A stretch of DNA of 37,565 bases from Nymphaea colorata (GCF_008831285.2 NW_022204588.1:1-37565); one strand, 5' to 3'. Positions 10,330-20,453 are shown, counted from the first letter of the stretch. Made by a program: numbers and translations. The notes: generated by a model from the sequence alone, not told the origin.

Positions 10330-11612
10330 AGGGATGTAGTCTGTTTAGTTTTTTTAATTAAAAAAATTAAAAACTAAGTAAAACTGGTCAAAAGGACTTC
10401 ACACGTAGCCCTAACTGAACCCCGTTTGTATCCCTAAATCCCCTTTTCTCAATCCCAAATCAGATGTGAAATTGAAGATTTCAACCATCGTTGCACGCCT
10501 GTGAAATTGCTAGAGGCTGGAGCTACAGTTGGTGAAGCCATCGCCCAACGTCAGAATTTCAATTGCAACTGTAGGTGTCTCTCTTTGAGTCTCTTCCTCT
10601 CCATGGCAGACACCGAACATAGGTGGCCACCTTTATGTGTTTGTTTTTGTCTCTCTTGCCATGGCCACCCTCTCGCTCTCTCAGCTCTCTGGCCATGACT
10701 GGCCACCCTCTGCGTGTTGCTGTGATGGTATATAGTGTGTCCACATGGCGCTTTTGTTACTTTGTGTGTATCACCAAGGCCAGTGCTGTGGCTTACAATG
10801 TTGTGGTAATGTGAATTACAAAGTCAAGACCTTAACTTATTTTCTTCACACGTGCCATCCTTGCACTCATATTACGTGTTCATCTTTATTTTACTATTGT
10901 CATCATTTGAAGTCTGGACATGTAGTCCATTGATGGTGGTCCTCCTCCCATTGGTGCCAAGTGTCGCAAGTGGTGTCTTAGTTTATTATATGTTTTGGGA
11001 TTTGTATCCTTACTTTATGACTTAGCATTTAATGCATCTTTAACTTATTATATTTCCTTTCAAATTTTTTTCGTGCCTTAGTTCATGTTGTTTTTTTTGT
11101 GCCTCATGGTAGACAGCTATGTTCAATCCTTTACCGAATCAATTGAAGAATATTTTTTACATTATTTTGTTTTATATAAATAAATAAAAAACATGGAAAA
11201 TTTACATTACTAAAATTACCTTTTTTATTATATATTTTTTTGTGGATGATTTTTTTCTTTTTCTTTATTTCTAGATCAAACAAGTTCTCATTTTGGAAGA
11301 GCTGCTTGTCTTCTTCTCTTATATGTAGATTTTATATCATGTTAAAGAACATGACAATGGTAATTGATGCATTGTTGTAGACAATTCTTTTATACTTTTA
11401 TGTGTTTTTTCAATAATTATTTTGCATTAAGTTTCTAATATGTTGTTACTTGTTAATAATTCAAATTTGTCGTTTGGTGTTAATATTTGTTACATTATGC
11501 ATTGTTAGTATTTGGGTATGCTTAGTAATTTGAGCTTTTGCATACAATGTAATTGAACTTATTGGATGCTTATTGAATTATATTTGTAATACATTGTTAG
11601 GTTTGAGAAAAA
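10329..11612 (+). mobile_element. Probable 5' end and leader of a hAT transposon
   Basis: CAGGGATGTA at 10329 has the form of a plant hAT terminal inverted repeat (C/TAGGGATG). The preceding eight bases, gtacacct, would be the target duplication, but no matching CATCCCTG terminus was found downstream. The span leads to the first recognised transposase codons at 11613 and is AT-rich with no other gene. It could contain leader introns. The assignment of this exact end is inference; the transposase that follows is much surer. Confidence 0.4.
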
Positions 11613-13962
11613 ATGTCACGGCCGGATCCAGCATTGACACATTGCATTGAAGATCATGATGATAAAGAAAAAATGAAAAACTTGATACAAAATTATTGTA
11701 AGGAAACTTATAAAGGTGGTGTTTGAAGAAAGAAACAACACTTGGCTGGAACTAAAAAAGATGCTAAAGCATGTTACAAAGCCCACAAAGTGTTGTAAAA
11801 TCTTTCAATAATTATTTTCAGGTACAAAAACGTGAAATGCAAAGAAATAAAAGACAATCTTTAATTGCATAGAAATGAATGTTTGGATGAAAGAATGATT
11901 AGTGGTGGCCTTACATCTCCCAATGTTCATGCATTTGGAATTTCATGAGGACCAATGGATCAATTTATAACTTTAGATATGCGACAACCAACAATCAACA
12001 ATGCCATCAAGAAAGAGGAAAGAAAGCAAGTGTATTCTGCCATAGTTCAGTTTTTTTTTTTTTCCAAATGTTTTATCATTTAACTTATGTGACACTCCAT
12101 ATTTTGGAAGAATGATTGAAGCTATGGGAAATTATGCTCGATGATTGAAACCACCAACCTACAACGATATGTGGACTTCAATCCTATAAGAAGAAGTTGA
12201 TAAACTGCAAATAAAATTAAAGGACTACAAGAAGACATGGTTGAACATTGGTTGTGCCATAATGGCAAATAACTCGATTGATAGTAAAAGTAGAAATTTG
12301 ATTAACTTTCTTGTAAATAATCCTTTAGGTACAACTTTTTTGAAGTCTTATGATATTAATGGTATAAAAAAGACAGCTAACAATTTCGTAAAACTATTCA
12401 TAGAGATAATTAAAAAAGTTAGAGAGAAAAACTTAATGTAATTAGTTCCTGATAATGCTGCTAACTACAAAGCTGTAGGTATGAAGTTAAAAGAAATTGA
12501 TAGCTTTCAACATATTTTTTGGACACCTTGTGCAGCTCATTGCCTAGATTTAATTTTTGAAAATATTGCTAAGATATGTTTGCTTAAGGAAGTGACTGAA
12601 AAAACAAAAGTTGTAAGTACACTTATATATGAACATACTTAGGTATTTAATTTGATGATAAATGCATAAATGATAAAGAACTTCAACTGCCTGCGCTATT
12701 ACATGTTTTGCTACTTTGTATCTTACTTTAGTATTTTACAAACAAAATAGCATTGAAGAACATGTTTCTATCTCTAGAATTTCAAGGTAGTGATTATTAT
12801 ACTAAAAATCCCAAAGGCAAGGTAGTAATGTGAATTGTTACTCAAGATGAAATATTATTAAGGTTAATTATCTTTAGTGAAGGTGTTGAGAGTTGCTGAT
12901 TCAGATGAAAAGCTAGTTGAGGGATTTTTATACAATCATATGAAAAGGGCAAAAGAAAAAACTACATGTAATATAGATAATGATGAAAAAAGATATATAA
13001 AAATTTAGCAAATAATTGATAATAGGTGAGATAATCAAATGCATCATCGTTTACATGCTGCAAGGTATTATCTAACTCACATTTTCATTATGACAATGAT
13101 GTCCTCAAAGATAAAAGAATAAAGCATGGGCTAATGGAATGCTAAATTTTGGTGCCTACTATAGAAGAAAGATTTGATATTTTAGTTCAACTTGATTCAT
13201 ATGAGAACGAAGTTGGTGAGTTCGGCACATCATTAGTAATTAAAACAAGAAAGAAAAAACATTGTGGTACATATTTTTTTTTGTTTTTTTGATTTATATT
13301 ATGAACTTATGAGTGGATCAAATGAAGTTATCTAAACTACTCTTCTCATTTATTTTTGTCAATTGATTGGTGGAATACATTTGGCAAAAATACAAAAGAA
13401 TTGAAGAATTTTGCTATGAGAATTCTCAATCTTACATACAGTGCATCAGGATATGAATGTAAATGCAGCTCATTCTTTTTGGTAAATAAATGAAATTTTC
13501 AAATAATTTATTGTGCTATCATTCAAATGTTTTTTTATAATTATTAAAATGATTAACTAATTCAATTACATGATAGGTACATACAAAAACAAGAAATCAC
13601 ATTGAGCAAGAAAAACTTAATTCTTTGGTTTTCATCATGTATATATGAAGATGAATACAGAAAGTGTTTCATCTTCTCAAAAGAAAAGTGTTGGCAAAGG
13701 TAATGCTATATGTTTGTAATTTTTGAAATAAAGATAAGAACATTGTCCTTTTTCTTTATTAATTGTTGCATTTTGTTATGTGTTAGTGTTTTTATATGAA
13801 GGTAAAACAATAATAGAAGATTTAGAATATGAGAGTTTAGATGATGAAGAAGATAAACTTATTCAATATTGGGATGGTTCAAATGACAATGAACTGTCAT
13901 CCATTAAAGAATATGACATTCATGAAGATACAATTGACCAATTGCCTACAAAAGTTGTTTGA
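11613..13962 (+). pseudogene. hAT-family transposase, decayed
   Basis: The protein would cut and paste hAT DNA transposons. Order of remnants: an N-terminal BED-type zinc finger region (11690-11790; YKGG, then HLAGT and C after a TGA); a DUF659-like region (12230-12600; NLINFLVNNPLGTTFLKS, then PDNAANYKAVG and FWTPCAAHCLDLIFENI), typical of plant hAT catalytic domains; a middle part (12880-13080; VLRVADSDEKLVEGFLYNHM, then HHRLHAARYYL); and the C-terminal dimerisation region (13360-13640; NTKELKNFAMRILN, ASGYE, then VHTKTRNHIEQEKLNSLVF). The last two blocks are separated by a likely intron (about 13482-13576, GTAAAT..ATAG). Many stops interrupt it, several where the family has Trp. A final open stretch of 60 codons (13780-13962) is acidic and without known motif. 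The element is immobile by its own product. Confidence 0.85.
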
Positions 13963-14325
13963 ACTTTGTTAAGTATCACTTGATAATTACACAAATGAAT
14001 TACTTTCTTTTAATTTTTGTACATATACATATTTCAATTTGCTTATATTATTGTTCAACAATACTTAATATTTACCTATTCACTTAATTGATATTATTAT
14101 CTGAATCTTGGTTTTCCTAGTTTTGGTTATTTGTTTTTCAATGATAGTTCTATGACATTTAATTGTTTAGGACAGGTCATGCTATGCACCAATTATGCAA
14201 GCACTCTTTGTACTATGTATGTTATTACATTGTGTTTGTTTGGATTTGAAAATTATTGTGGTTTGCATATGTTCTATATTGTTCTTTCTTGATATGCTTT
14301 GTGTCATAGTCTTTTTTTTCAGTTT
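13372..14325 (+). repeat. Left copy of a ~954 bp direct repeat (hAT 3' part)
   Basis: Matches 25362-26314 in the same orientation. The first ~245 bp differ at about a dozen places. From about 13616 to 14325 I found no difference by eye. The copy contains the hAT dimerisation region and the acidic 60-codon stretch. The left copy continues upstream into the rest of the hAT gene and the right copy does not, so this copy is the one in its original place at its left edge. Confidence 0.9.
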
Positions 14326-14326
14326 T

Positions 14327-14361
14327 ATTTACTTATTCTCTTAATTGATATTACTATCTGA
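14327..14361. repeat. Junction filler resembling nearby sequence
   Basis: Immediately after the left direct repeat ends, tttacttattctcttaatt and the following bases resemble 14077-14110 with few changes. A short diverged copy of adjacent sequence at a breakpoint is typical of templated repair. Confidence 0.5.
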
Positions 14362-14960
14362 ACACACATAAAAACTTTCATTAAAAGCAGAACATACTTG
14401 CAACACCAAAAGCGTACTACTATGCTCTGATACCAAACAGAAATGGGAGGCAGAGGAGTGGAGAAGAAGAAAACGAAGGGGAGTGAGGAAGGGAGATGGA
14501 CTCAAGCACTTAGAAGCAAGTACTCGGTGGTGGGTGGGTGAGAGGATGATGAGTACAGACGCTTTCTTAATTTTATGATTTCAATATAGTTTTGATTAGG
14601 ATTTTGAGGGTATTTTAAGGTTTGTTTTTGTAAGACTTCAATATTATCTTTATATTCCTGGATGCTTCCAATTTTGCTTAACATGGTGGCTAATTAGTCT
14701 TTCTGGTATCTTTGAATTTCTAATATTTCTTTAAGAATATTATTTCTAAGTGTATCAAATATGGGTTGCCAAAAGGCCTAATTCTTTATATTGTAGGATT
14801 CTAGGTTTTGCGCTAAAGAAATGTGTAGATCGGTTATACTATTTAGTTGTTGAGACATGGGACTAGTGTCTTCATTATGAAGTAATTGTTTTTTTATTTT
14901 GGAAATAGCAAGTATGACTGAATTGGTTGTTTTTTATAGTGCTCTTAGTTTTTCATATAA
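14362..14960 (-). pseudogene. Endogenous caulimovirid fragment, minus orientation
   Basis: On the minus strand, 14560-14436 matches the viral leader at 25050-25175 (shared word accgagtacttgcttctaag) and is followed by a tRNA-Met primer site at 14435-14424. Upstream on the minus strand, 14858-14562 reads as short hydrophilic pieces in one frame: MSQQLNSITDLHISLAQNLE, then a TAG, a further piece, a TAA, and MLSKIGSIQEYKDNIEVLQK to about 14562. These fit the small 5' ORFs of a caulimovirid but were not matched to a specific protein. The order (ORF piece, then leader) is not that of an intact genome, so this piece is itself rearranged. It lies head to head with the plus-strand viral segment starting near 14972. 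Confidence 0.65.
14424..14435 (-). promoter_or_regulatory. tRNA-iMet primer-binding site of the viral fragment
   Basis: The minus strand reads TGGTATCAGAGC, the complement of the 3' end of plant initiator tRNA-Met, which caulimovirids use to prime minus-strand DNA synthesis. It sits seven bases after leader sequence shared with the other viral copies. There is no LTR next to it, unlike the copia primer site at 20272. Confidence 0.8.
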
Positions 14961-14971
14961 TTTCAAGTTCA

Positions 14972-15171
14972 GGTTTAGCTTGTTGGGAAAGGAATCATAT
15001 TCCTTTTCCATATTGTAATTTGTTTTGAAGTCCAGTGCCTATATAAGCACCTCTCCCTTCCTCACTCCCCTTCCTTTTCTTCTTCTCCACTCCTTTGCCT
15101 CCCATGCTGTTGTAAAAGCGAACCGGCGCTTTTGTGCTTCATCCCCGCCCCCTTCTCTGATGCAACATTTG
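14972..15171 (+). promoter_or_regulatory. Viral promoter and leader, left copy (truncated)
   Basis: Homologous to 24971-25215. It contains a perfect 8 bp-arm palindrome (aaaggaatcatattccttt, 14988-15006), a TATA box CTATATAAG (15039-15047), a pyrimidine-rich leader, and a hairpin AAAAGCG/CGCTTTT (15114-15133). Compared with the right copy it lacks about 76 bp just after the TATA region and all upstream enhancer-like sequence. It is interrupted at 15171 by the copia element. Confidence 0.75.
15167..15171. repeat. Target-site duplication of the copia element (ATTTG)
   Basis: ATTTG directly precedes the element and occurs again at 20449-20453 directly after it. Five-base duplications are standard for Ty1/copia integrases. 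Confidence 0.95.
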
Positions 15172-15336
15172 TGATAAGATTAGAAAGAATAATCTTTGAT
15201 TAACAACGAAATCTGCCCTAACTCCTCTTTATATAGACTAGAGGAGAGAGAGAAGTTACAAGAGAAACATCTAAAGGAAAAGTTATTACAAAAGTACCCT
15301 CTTAAACCTAAAACTGAATATAAACACATCTTAACA
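15172..15336 (-). repeat. 3' LTR of the copia element
   Basis: On the minus strand it begins TGTTAAGATG and ends CTTATCA. A TATA box (TATATAAAG, complement of 15227-15235) lies in the second half, so U3 and R/U5 are all very short. Confidence 0.95.
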
Positions 15337-15346
15337 CTCCCCCTCA
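15337..15346 (-). promoter_or_regulatory. Polypurine tract of the copia element
   Basis: TGAGGGGGAG on the minus strand lies immediately before the 3' LTR. It primes plus-strand DNA synthesis. It overlaps the end of the pol frame, whose TGA stop lies at 15346-15344. Confidence 0.9.
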
Positions 15347-16462
15347 AGTTGGAGCGTATATGTCAAATAGGCTCAACTTGGAACAGCAGCTTTGGAATGG
15401 TCCCCTTGCAAGAGCCTTAGTAAAGATATCAGCTGTTTGCCCTGTAGTTGAAATGTGTGAGGTACTTACAAACCCCTTTTGAATCATGTCTCTAGTATAG
15501 TGACAATCTACTTCAACATGCTTGGTTCTTTCATGAAAAGCCGGATTATTAGCAATAAACAGTGCAGCTTTGTTATCACATAACAGTTGCATAGGAAGAG
15601 GCACTTCGACAGTAAGATCCAACATCAGGGATCTAACCCACATAACTTCAGCAGTACCCTGAGCCATAGCTCTATACTCAGATTCTGCACTTGATCTGGC
15701 AACCACAGTTTGCTTCTTACTCTTCCATGTAACCAAGTTGGATCCAATAAACACACAAAATCCAGTAGTGGATTTTCTGTCTGAGGGGCATCCTGCATAG
15801 TCGGCATCAACATACACAGATATAGTGAGTGAGGTACCATTCTGAAAGAAGAGTCCCGTTCCTGGTGAATTCTTTAGATACCTAAGAATCATCATAGCAG
15901 CATCCCAATGAACTTTCTTGGGCTTATCCATAAATTGACTCACTCTGCTAACAGCATAGGCAATGTCAGGTCGAGTAACAGTGATGTATAGGAGCTTCCC
16001 AACAATCCCTCTATACTGTCTTGCATCAACATCTTCAGTATCATCATCATACAAGCGGGTATTGATATCCATAGGCGTGGATGCAGGCCGACACCCCAGC
16101 ATCCCTGTCTCTTGCAAAACATCAGTAACGTATTTCCTCTGGCACATGATAAGGCCCTTTTGATTTCTGGCAAACTCAATACCAAGGAAATAACGTAGTT
16201 CACCAAGGTCCTTGGTGACAAAGTGTTGTCCAAGGACATCCTTGATGTTGGAAATCCCCTGATCATCATCCCCTGTAACAATGATATCATCAACATAAAC
16301 AAGAACTATCACCGTACCTGTAGAAGTCTTCTTGACAAAGAGGGAATGGTCGGCCGAAGAACGTCTGAAGCCCTCATTCTCAATATTCTCTGACAATTTC
16401 TGAAACCAAGCTCGAGGACTCTGTTTCAGACCATAAATCGTCTTTCGCAATCTGCACACTTT
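15344..16462 (-). pseudogene. copia pol, C-terminal part: RT end and RNase H
   Basis: This is the same frame as the upstream gag-pol, separated from it by a single TAG (16465-16463). It starts directly after the stop with KVCRL and has no ATG at the expected point. It contains the rest of the reverse transcriptase (YGLKQSPRAWF; catalytic YVDDIIV at about 16290-16305) and RNase H (DADYAGCPSDRKSTTGF; SSAESEYRAM; LCDNKAALFIANNP; HVEVDCHYTRD). The frame runs to DIYAPT and stops in the polypurine tract. All recognised catalytic acidic residues are present. As the segment has no start of its own it could only be made by readthrough of the TAG. Confidence 0.9.
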
Positions 16463-19400
16463 CTAACACTCCCCCTCAGCAACAAACCCTGGTGGTTGCT
16501 GCATATACACTTCTTCATGTAAGTCACCATAGAGAAAGGCATTTTTGACATCAAGCTGTGAGAGGGACCAATTCTTGCTGACAGCCACAGCAAGGAGAAT
16601 CCGTAAGGAAGCATGTCGTGCCACAGGAGAGAAGGTATCATAATAATCAACCCCATAAGTTTGGGTATAGCCTTTTGCAACCAGACGAGCCTTATATCTG
16701 TCAATACTGCCATCTGCTCGGTATTTGATAGTAAAGACCCATCTGCAACCAACAATGGCTGCATCAACTGAAGGAGTAACAAGGGTCCAGGTGCCTCTAG
16801 ACTGAAGAGCATCCATCTCTTCTTGCATAGCCGCTGCCCATTTGGGATCAGAGAGAGCATCCATGGGATTCTGTGGAAGAGCAATAGCCGACAGCCCCTT
16901 GACAAACTGTCGGTACATAGGGGTGAGTCTATCCATGGATAAATGACCAGAGATAGGATGCAAAGTGCAACTGCGTTTGCCTTTCCTTTGAGCAATGGGC
17001 ACATCAAGTTCATTAGGAGCAGGAACATGCTCGTGACATACTCCTATGTCATCATTACATAAAACATTGTCAGTTGAGTTTGTGTCAGGAATTACCTTGG
17101 GCGTGCTGGGTGAAGGCACAGGTGCACATTGAACAGGCGCAGCAGGCTTAGTACGACGATGGTAGACAGCCCCAAAACGTGGATCAACTGGGTTTGGACA
17201 ACTCATGAGAGGTAGAGGAAATTGGACTTCATCATTTAATGCAGGCGCCCTTAATTGAGTTCCATTTGGGGAGAAGAAAGAGGTTGATTCAAAAAATGTA
17301 ACATCAGCACTCACATAATACCGACGAGTAGAAGGATCATAACATCGATATCCCTTTTGAGTGCGGGAATAACCAACAAAGATCGTTTTGATGGCCCGAG
17401 GAGACAACTTATCTCGCCCAGGACCAAGCAACTGAACAAAGGCAACACATCCAAAAACACGAGGTGGAACAGAAAACAAGTCTCTGTCAGGAAAGAGGAC
17501 AGAGATAGGAATAAGGTCTCCCAACACAGATGACGGCATACGATTAATAAGATAGCATGCTGTGAGAACAGCATCGCCCCAGTAAGAATGGGGAACATGG
17601 CTATGTATGATAATGGTTCTGGCAACATCAAGAATATGACGGTGTTTCCGTTCAGCAACCCCATTTTGTTGGGAGGTATAGGCACAAGAAGTTTGGTGGA
17701 TGATACCCTTATCCCTGAAAAATTGTTCCAAAGAGGAAGCACAGAACTCAAGAGCATTGTCAGAGCGCACAATTTTGACACAAGTATCAAACTGAGTCAG
17801 AATTTCATTGATAAAATTTTTGATTACATGACCCACTTCAGATTTATGCTTCATAAGAAAAACCCAACTAACACGACTATAGTCATCGACAGCAACAAGA
17901 TAATATCGATGACCTTGAAGAGCAGGTGTACGACTCGGACCCCAAACATCAAAATGAAGTAACTCAAACACAGAATGGCTACTTCGACTGGGCCGCGGAG
18001 GAAAGGATGACCTATGGTGTTTGCCCAACTGACAAGACTCGCATTGAAAAGAAGACTTGGGAGACAACTGAGGAAGAACATGCAGCAGTTTCTGAAACGG
18101 TAGATGTCCAAAACGTAAATGCCAAGTATAAGCCGAGGATGAGGACGACCCTGCAGAGGTAGATCCAGCAAAGGGAAAGGGATGCACTAGCCTGTAAAGA
18201 CCTCCCTGTTCACGGCCACTGCCAATCACCCTGCCCGTCAGTATATCCTGAAACACAAGAGAAGAGGAGTCAAATATCGCACGACAGTTTAAATCTCTGG
18301 TAATCTGACTGATAGATAGTAGGCTATGTGGGAATTCTGGTGCATGAAGAACATGTTGCAATGGTAATGATGAAGTAAGTTGGACCTCTCCAAGTCCAAC
18401 AACGGGAGAATATTTGCCATCTGCTAGAATAACCGAGCGACCAGGTGGAGTAGGGACATAAGAAGTAAACTGTGCCTTGTCTCCACAGAGATGTGTCGAT
18501 GCACCCGAATCAATGAGCCAATCTGTAGTGTCAGAATACATACCAGATGAAGATGCACTGGCAGCAGTAGTGATAGTAGAGGTGGTCGGATCAGGAGCTT
18601 GTTGAGGTCTATCTCCAATCAAGTGTCTCAACTGAGAGATAATATCATCTGCACGTAACTCACTGGAGGAAACAGGATGTTGAGTCTTAGGCTGCTCTGG
18701 AGAATCAGTAAAAACAGTCTGATTGGCAACAGCTGGATGACCATGTTTCTGCCAACACATATCCACAGTGTGACCAATGCGATGACAAAACTGACATACT
18801 GGGCGCGAAGGGGTATTGCCACGGCCACGGTATCCTCGTCCTCTGGCAAAGAGGGACCCACCTCTGCCACGAGTAGCAAGCATAGCAGAAGTGGTATCAA
18901 GAACAGTCGATGAAGGGATTGGAATTCTGCTTAGCCTACTATAAGCTTCATCAATAGGAGGAATCGAGGGACTAGTGAGCATTTGATTCTTTGCTGATTC
19001 ATAAACAGAGTCTAATCCAGACAGAAATACTCCGACCATAAGCATATCTCTGTATGCCTTCTGTTGCTCACACTTACATGCAGGAAAGTAGCTGTTTAGT
19101 CTCTCAAACATGGACTTGAGACTAGAATAATAAGTATGTAGAGGGCGACCATCTTGGCGCATCTGATGAATATCATGATGAAGCTGCATAATTCTGGTTT
19201 CATTCCTTGCTTGTGAATAGGTGGCTGCAAGGGAATCCCACATATCCTTTGCACTTTCCTTATGCAGGACTTCATTGGCAATGTCTTGAGTAAGAGTACC
19301 AACAATCCATACCATAACCAACGAATTATCTTTACACCAAGTAGTATATTTTCCTACCTTCTGTACGGGCTCGGGCTCCAATATAAGATGTTCCTTCTCA

Positions 19401-19549
19401 TGAGCGATCAAGGTTCTTTTTACTTGCATGGCCCACATCTCGTAATTACCCCCATCCATTTTGGTGATAAAGCTGGAAAATGGGGAACTCTTCATCTCTC
19501 CCGACGACACAAAGGAAGAGGTATTAGCGCCGCTGCTAATTTCAGACAT
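16463..19549 (-). CDS. copia gag-pol polyprotein (Gag, protease, integrase, RT N-terminal part)
   Basis: This 1028-codon frame starts at the ATG at 19549 after a ~720 bp leader. Domains in order: Gag of the copia type ([15 protein letters not shown], residues ~30-210); zinc knuckle CX2CX4HX4C ([14 protein letters not shown], ~250); aspartic protease (DWLIDSGAS, ~345); integrase zinc region (WHLRFGHL .. CESCQLGKH, ~480-515); and the integrase core with D in HFDVWG (~533), D in RSDNALEF (~596) and E in NGVAERKH (~632). The reverse transcriptase then begins ([45 protein letters not shown]). Translation ends at a TAG after GFVAEGEC, just before the RT catalytic YVDD. Otherwise no stop or shift interrupts it. 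The product packages and integrates the element, but here it would lack RT and RNase H activity unless the TAG is read through. Confidence 0.95.
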   Translation of the reverse strand: MSEISSGANTSSFVSSGEMKSSPFSSFITKMDGGNYEMWAMQVKRTLIAHEKEHLILEPEPVQKVGKYTTWCKDNSLVMVWIVGTLTQDIANEVLHKESAKDMWDSLAATYSQARNETRIMQLHHDIHQMRQDGRPLHTYYSSLKSMFERLNSYFPACKCEQQKAYRDMLMVGVFLSGLDSVYESAKNQMLTSPSIPPIDEAYSRLSRIPIPSSTVLDTTSAMLATRGRGGSLFARGRGYRGRGNTPSRPVCQFCHRIGHTVDMCWQKHGHPAVANQTVFTDSPEQPKTQHPVSSSELRADDIISQLRHLIGDRPQQAPDPTTSTITTAASASSSGMYSDTTDWLIDSGASTHLCGDKAQFTSYVPTPPGRSVILADGKYSPVVGLGEVQLTSSLPLQHVLHAPEFPHSLLSISQITRDLNCRAIFDSSSLVFQDILTGRVIGSGREQGGLYRLVHPFPFAGSTSAGSSSSSAYTWHLRFGHLPFQKLLHVLPQLSPKSSFQCESCQLGKHHRSSFPPRPSRSSHSVFELLHFDVWGPSRTPALQGHRYYLVAVDDYSRVSWVFLMKHKSEVGHVIKNFINEILTQFDTCVKIVRSDNALEFCASSLEQFFRDKGIIHQTSCAYTSQQNGVAERKHRHILDVARTIIIHSHVPHSYWGDAVLTACYLINRMPSSVLGDLIPISVLFPDRDLFSVPPRVFGCVAFVQLLGPGRDKLSPRAIKTIFVGYSRTQKGYRCYDPSTRRYYVSADVTFFESTSFFSPNGTQLRAPALNDEVQFPLPLMSCPNPVDPRFGAVYHRRTKPAAPVQCAPVPSPSTPKVIPDTNSTDNVLCNDDIGVCHEHVPAPNELDVPIAQRKGKRSCTLHPISGHLSMDRLTPMYRQFVKGLSAIALPQNPMDALSDPKWAAAMQEEMDALQSRGTWTLVTPSVDAAIVGCRWVFTIKYRADGSIDRYKARLVAKGYTQTYGVDYYDTFSPVARHASLRILLAVAVSKNWSLSQLDVKNAFLYGDLHEEVYMQQPPGFVAEGEC
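16464..16478 (-). other. Internal copy of the polypurine-tract/LTR junction
   Basis: The 15 bases TGAGGGGGAGTGTTA on the minus strand are identical to 15346-15332, where they span the polypurine tract and the first bases of the 3' LTR. Here they lie inside pol, and the in-frame TAG (16465-16463) overlaps their last two bases. This could act as a second plus-strand primer (central polypurine tract, known from Ty1) or be a coincidence of Gly-Glu codons. Confidence 0.6.
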
Positions 19550-20271
19550 CGCTCAACACAATGGAGGAAACCGAGCCACGGAATAGGAAGTGCAGGCAAA
19601 AAGAAGACAATCACATATCGAAAGACAACATGCTGATCATGAAGCAGTTAACACGGGCAGCAATCCATAAGTCTGATCGGCTGGAAGAGGCAACAACAGA
19701 ACTGAACGAAGACAGATTACCAGAGGCGACAGCGAAGACGCTGAGAGGAAAATCAGCGTGCAGAGCAGTGGCGGAGTAGAGGAGGCGATGCAGCGAAGTT
19801 GTGTTTATATTCAGTTGATGCAGCGAAGACGCTGAGAAGAAAATCAGCGTGCAGGGCAGCGGCGGAGCAGAGGAGAATGGTGGAGACAGCAGGGGCGATG
19901 CAGCGTGCAGCGGCAGCGGAGAAGCAACAGTGACAGACGGCGGCGGCGGGCGGAGGTGACAGCCACGGCGGGCAGCGGCGAAGATGACTGCAACAGCGGA
20001 TGGAGGCGTCGGGCGGAGAAGACAGCAACGGGCGGAGGCGTCGGGCGGAGAAGACAGCAACGGGCGGAGGCGTCGGGTGGAGAAGACAGCAACGGACGGA
20101 GGCGTCGGGCGGAGAGGTCAGGACAGCGACTGGCAGAGGCGTCGGGTGGAGAGGTCAGCGACGGGCGGAGATGGGTGGACACGAGCGGGTGGAGGAAGCG
20201 CAGCGATGGGCGCGGTCAGGCGGCGGGCGGCGCCGCTCAATCGGCGCGCCAAGGAGGAGGAGACGGCTGCT
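19550..20271 (-). other. Untranslated leader of the copia element, GC-rich and internally repetitive
   Basis: The stretch lies between the primer site and the gag ATG. Composition is strikingly GC-rich against an AT-rich genome. It contains a 32 bp tandem array (20002-20173) and, nearer to gag, a longer pair of similar blocks (gacgctgagaggaaaatcag at about 19737 and again near 19829). Several open frames on both strands are by-products of the GC bias and are not called as genes. Confidence 0.8.
20002..20173. repeat. 32 bp tandem repeat array in the copia leader
   Basis: The word ggaggcgtcggg recurs at 20002, 20034, 20066 and 20098, exactly 32 bases apart, followed by one or two diverged units. 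The unit is not a multiple of three, consistent with non-coding sequence. Confidence 0.9.
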
Positions 20272-20283
20272 GCTCTGATACCA
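20272..20283 (-). promoter_or_regulatory. tRNA-iMet primer-binding site of the copia element
   Basis: The minus strand reads TGGTATCAGAGC directly after the 5' LTR end, with no gap. This is the standard copia primer site. Confidence 0.95.
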
Positions 20284-20448
20284 TGATAAGATTAGAAAGA
20301 ATAATCTTTGATTAACAACGAAATCTGCCCTAACTCCTCTTTATATAGACTAGAGGAGAGAGAGAAGTTACAAGAGAAACATCTAAAGGAAAAGTTATTA
20401 CAAAAGTACCCTCTTAAACCTAAAACTGAATATAAACACATCTTAACA
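20284..20448 (-). repeat. 5' LTR of the copia element
   Basis: Same 165 bases as 15172-15336, read base by base without a difference. It contains the promoter TATA box and directs transcription toward lower coordinates. Confidence 0.95.
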
Positions 20449-20453
20449 ATTTG
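20449..20453. repeat. Target-site duplication of the copia element, right copy
   Basis: ATTTG, matching 15167-15171. Confidence 0.95.

Larger units (their letters stand above)
15172..20448 (-). mobile_element. Complete Ty1/copia LTR retrotransposon
   Basis: The 5277 bp element is on the minus strand and has every hallmark: two 165 bp LTRs (20284-20448 as 5' LTR, 15172-15336 as 3' LTR) bounded by TG..CA, which I found identical base for base; a tRNA-iMet primer site (20272-20283) touching the 5' LTR; a polypurine tract (15337-15346) touching the 3' LTR; ATTTG target duplications; and a gag-pol frame in copia order (protease, integrase, RT, RNase H). Identical LTRs point to a recent insertion. 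The short LTRs and size are in the range of small plant copia lineages such as Ale/Retrofit, but the lineage is not established here. It inserted into the endogenous viral leader. It lacks an intact pol only because of one TAG at 16463. Confidence 0.97.

Noticed and set aside
14424-14435. Primer site as part of a second, degraded copia element
   Set aside because: No LTR end adjoins it, and the sequence before it is the same leader found twice downstream of the viral TATA box.
15196-15420. Small plus-strand frame repeated at 20308-20496
   Set aside because: Both start inside the identical LTRs; the shared protein is the LTR read in antisense.
17588-17962. Plus-strand frames of 78-124 codons opposite the copia gag-pol
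   Set aside because: They are antisense shadows of a well-supported coding frame, without domain character.
20002-20173. Regular 32 bp repeats resembling a CRISPR array
   Set aside because: The repeats are directly adjacent without unique spacers, and lie in a plant retrotransposon leader.
19905-20315. Several overlapping plus-strand open frames of 90-136 codons, Gly/Arg-rich
   Set aside because: They lie in the GC-rich repeat array of the copia leader, occur in all three frames and follow from lack of stop codons in GC-rich DNA.
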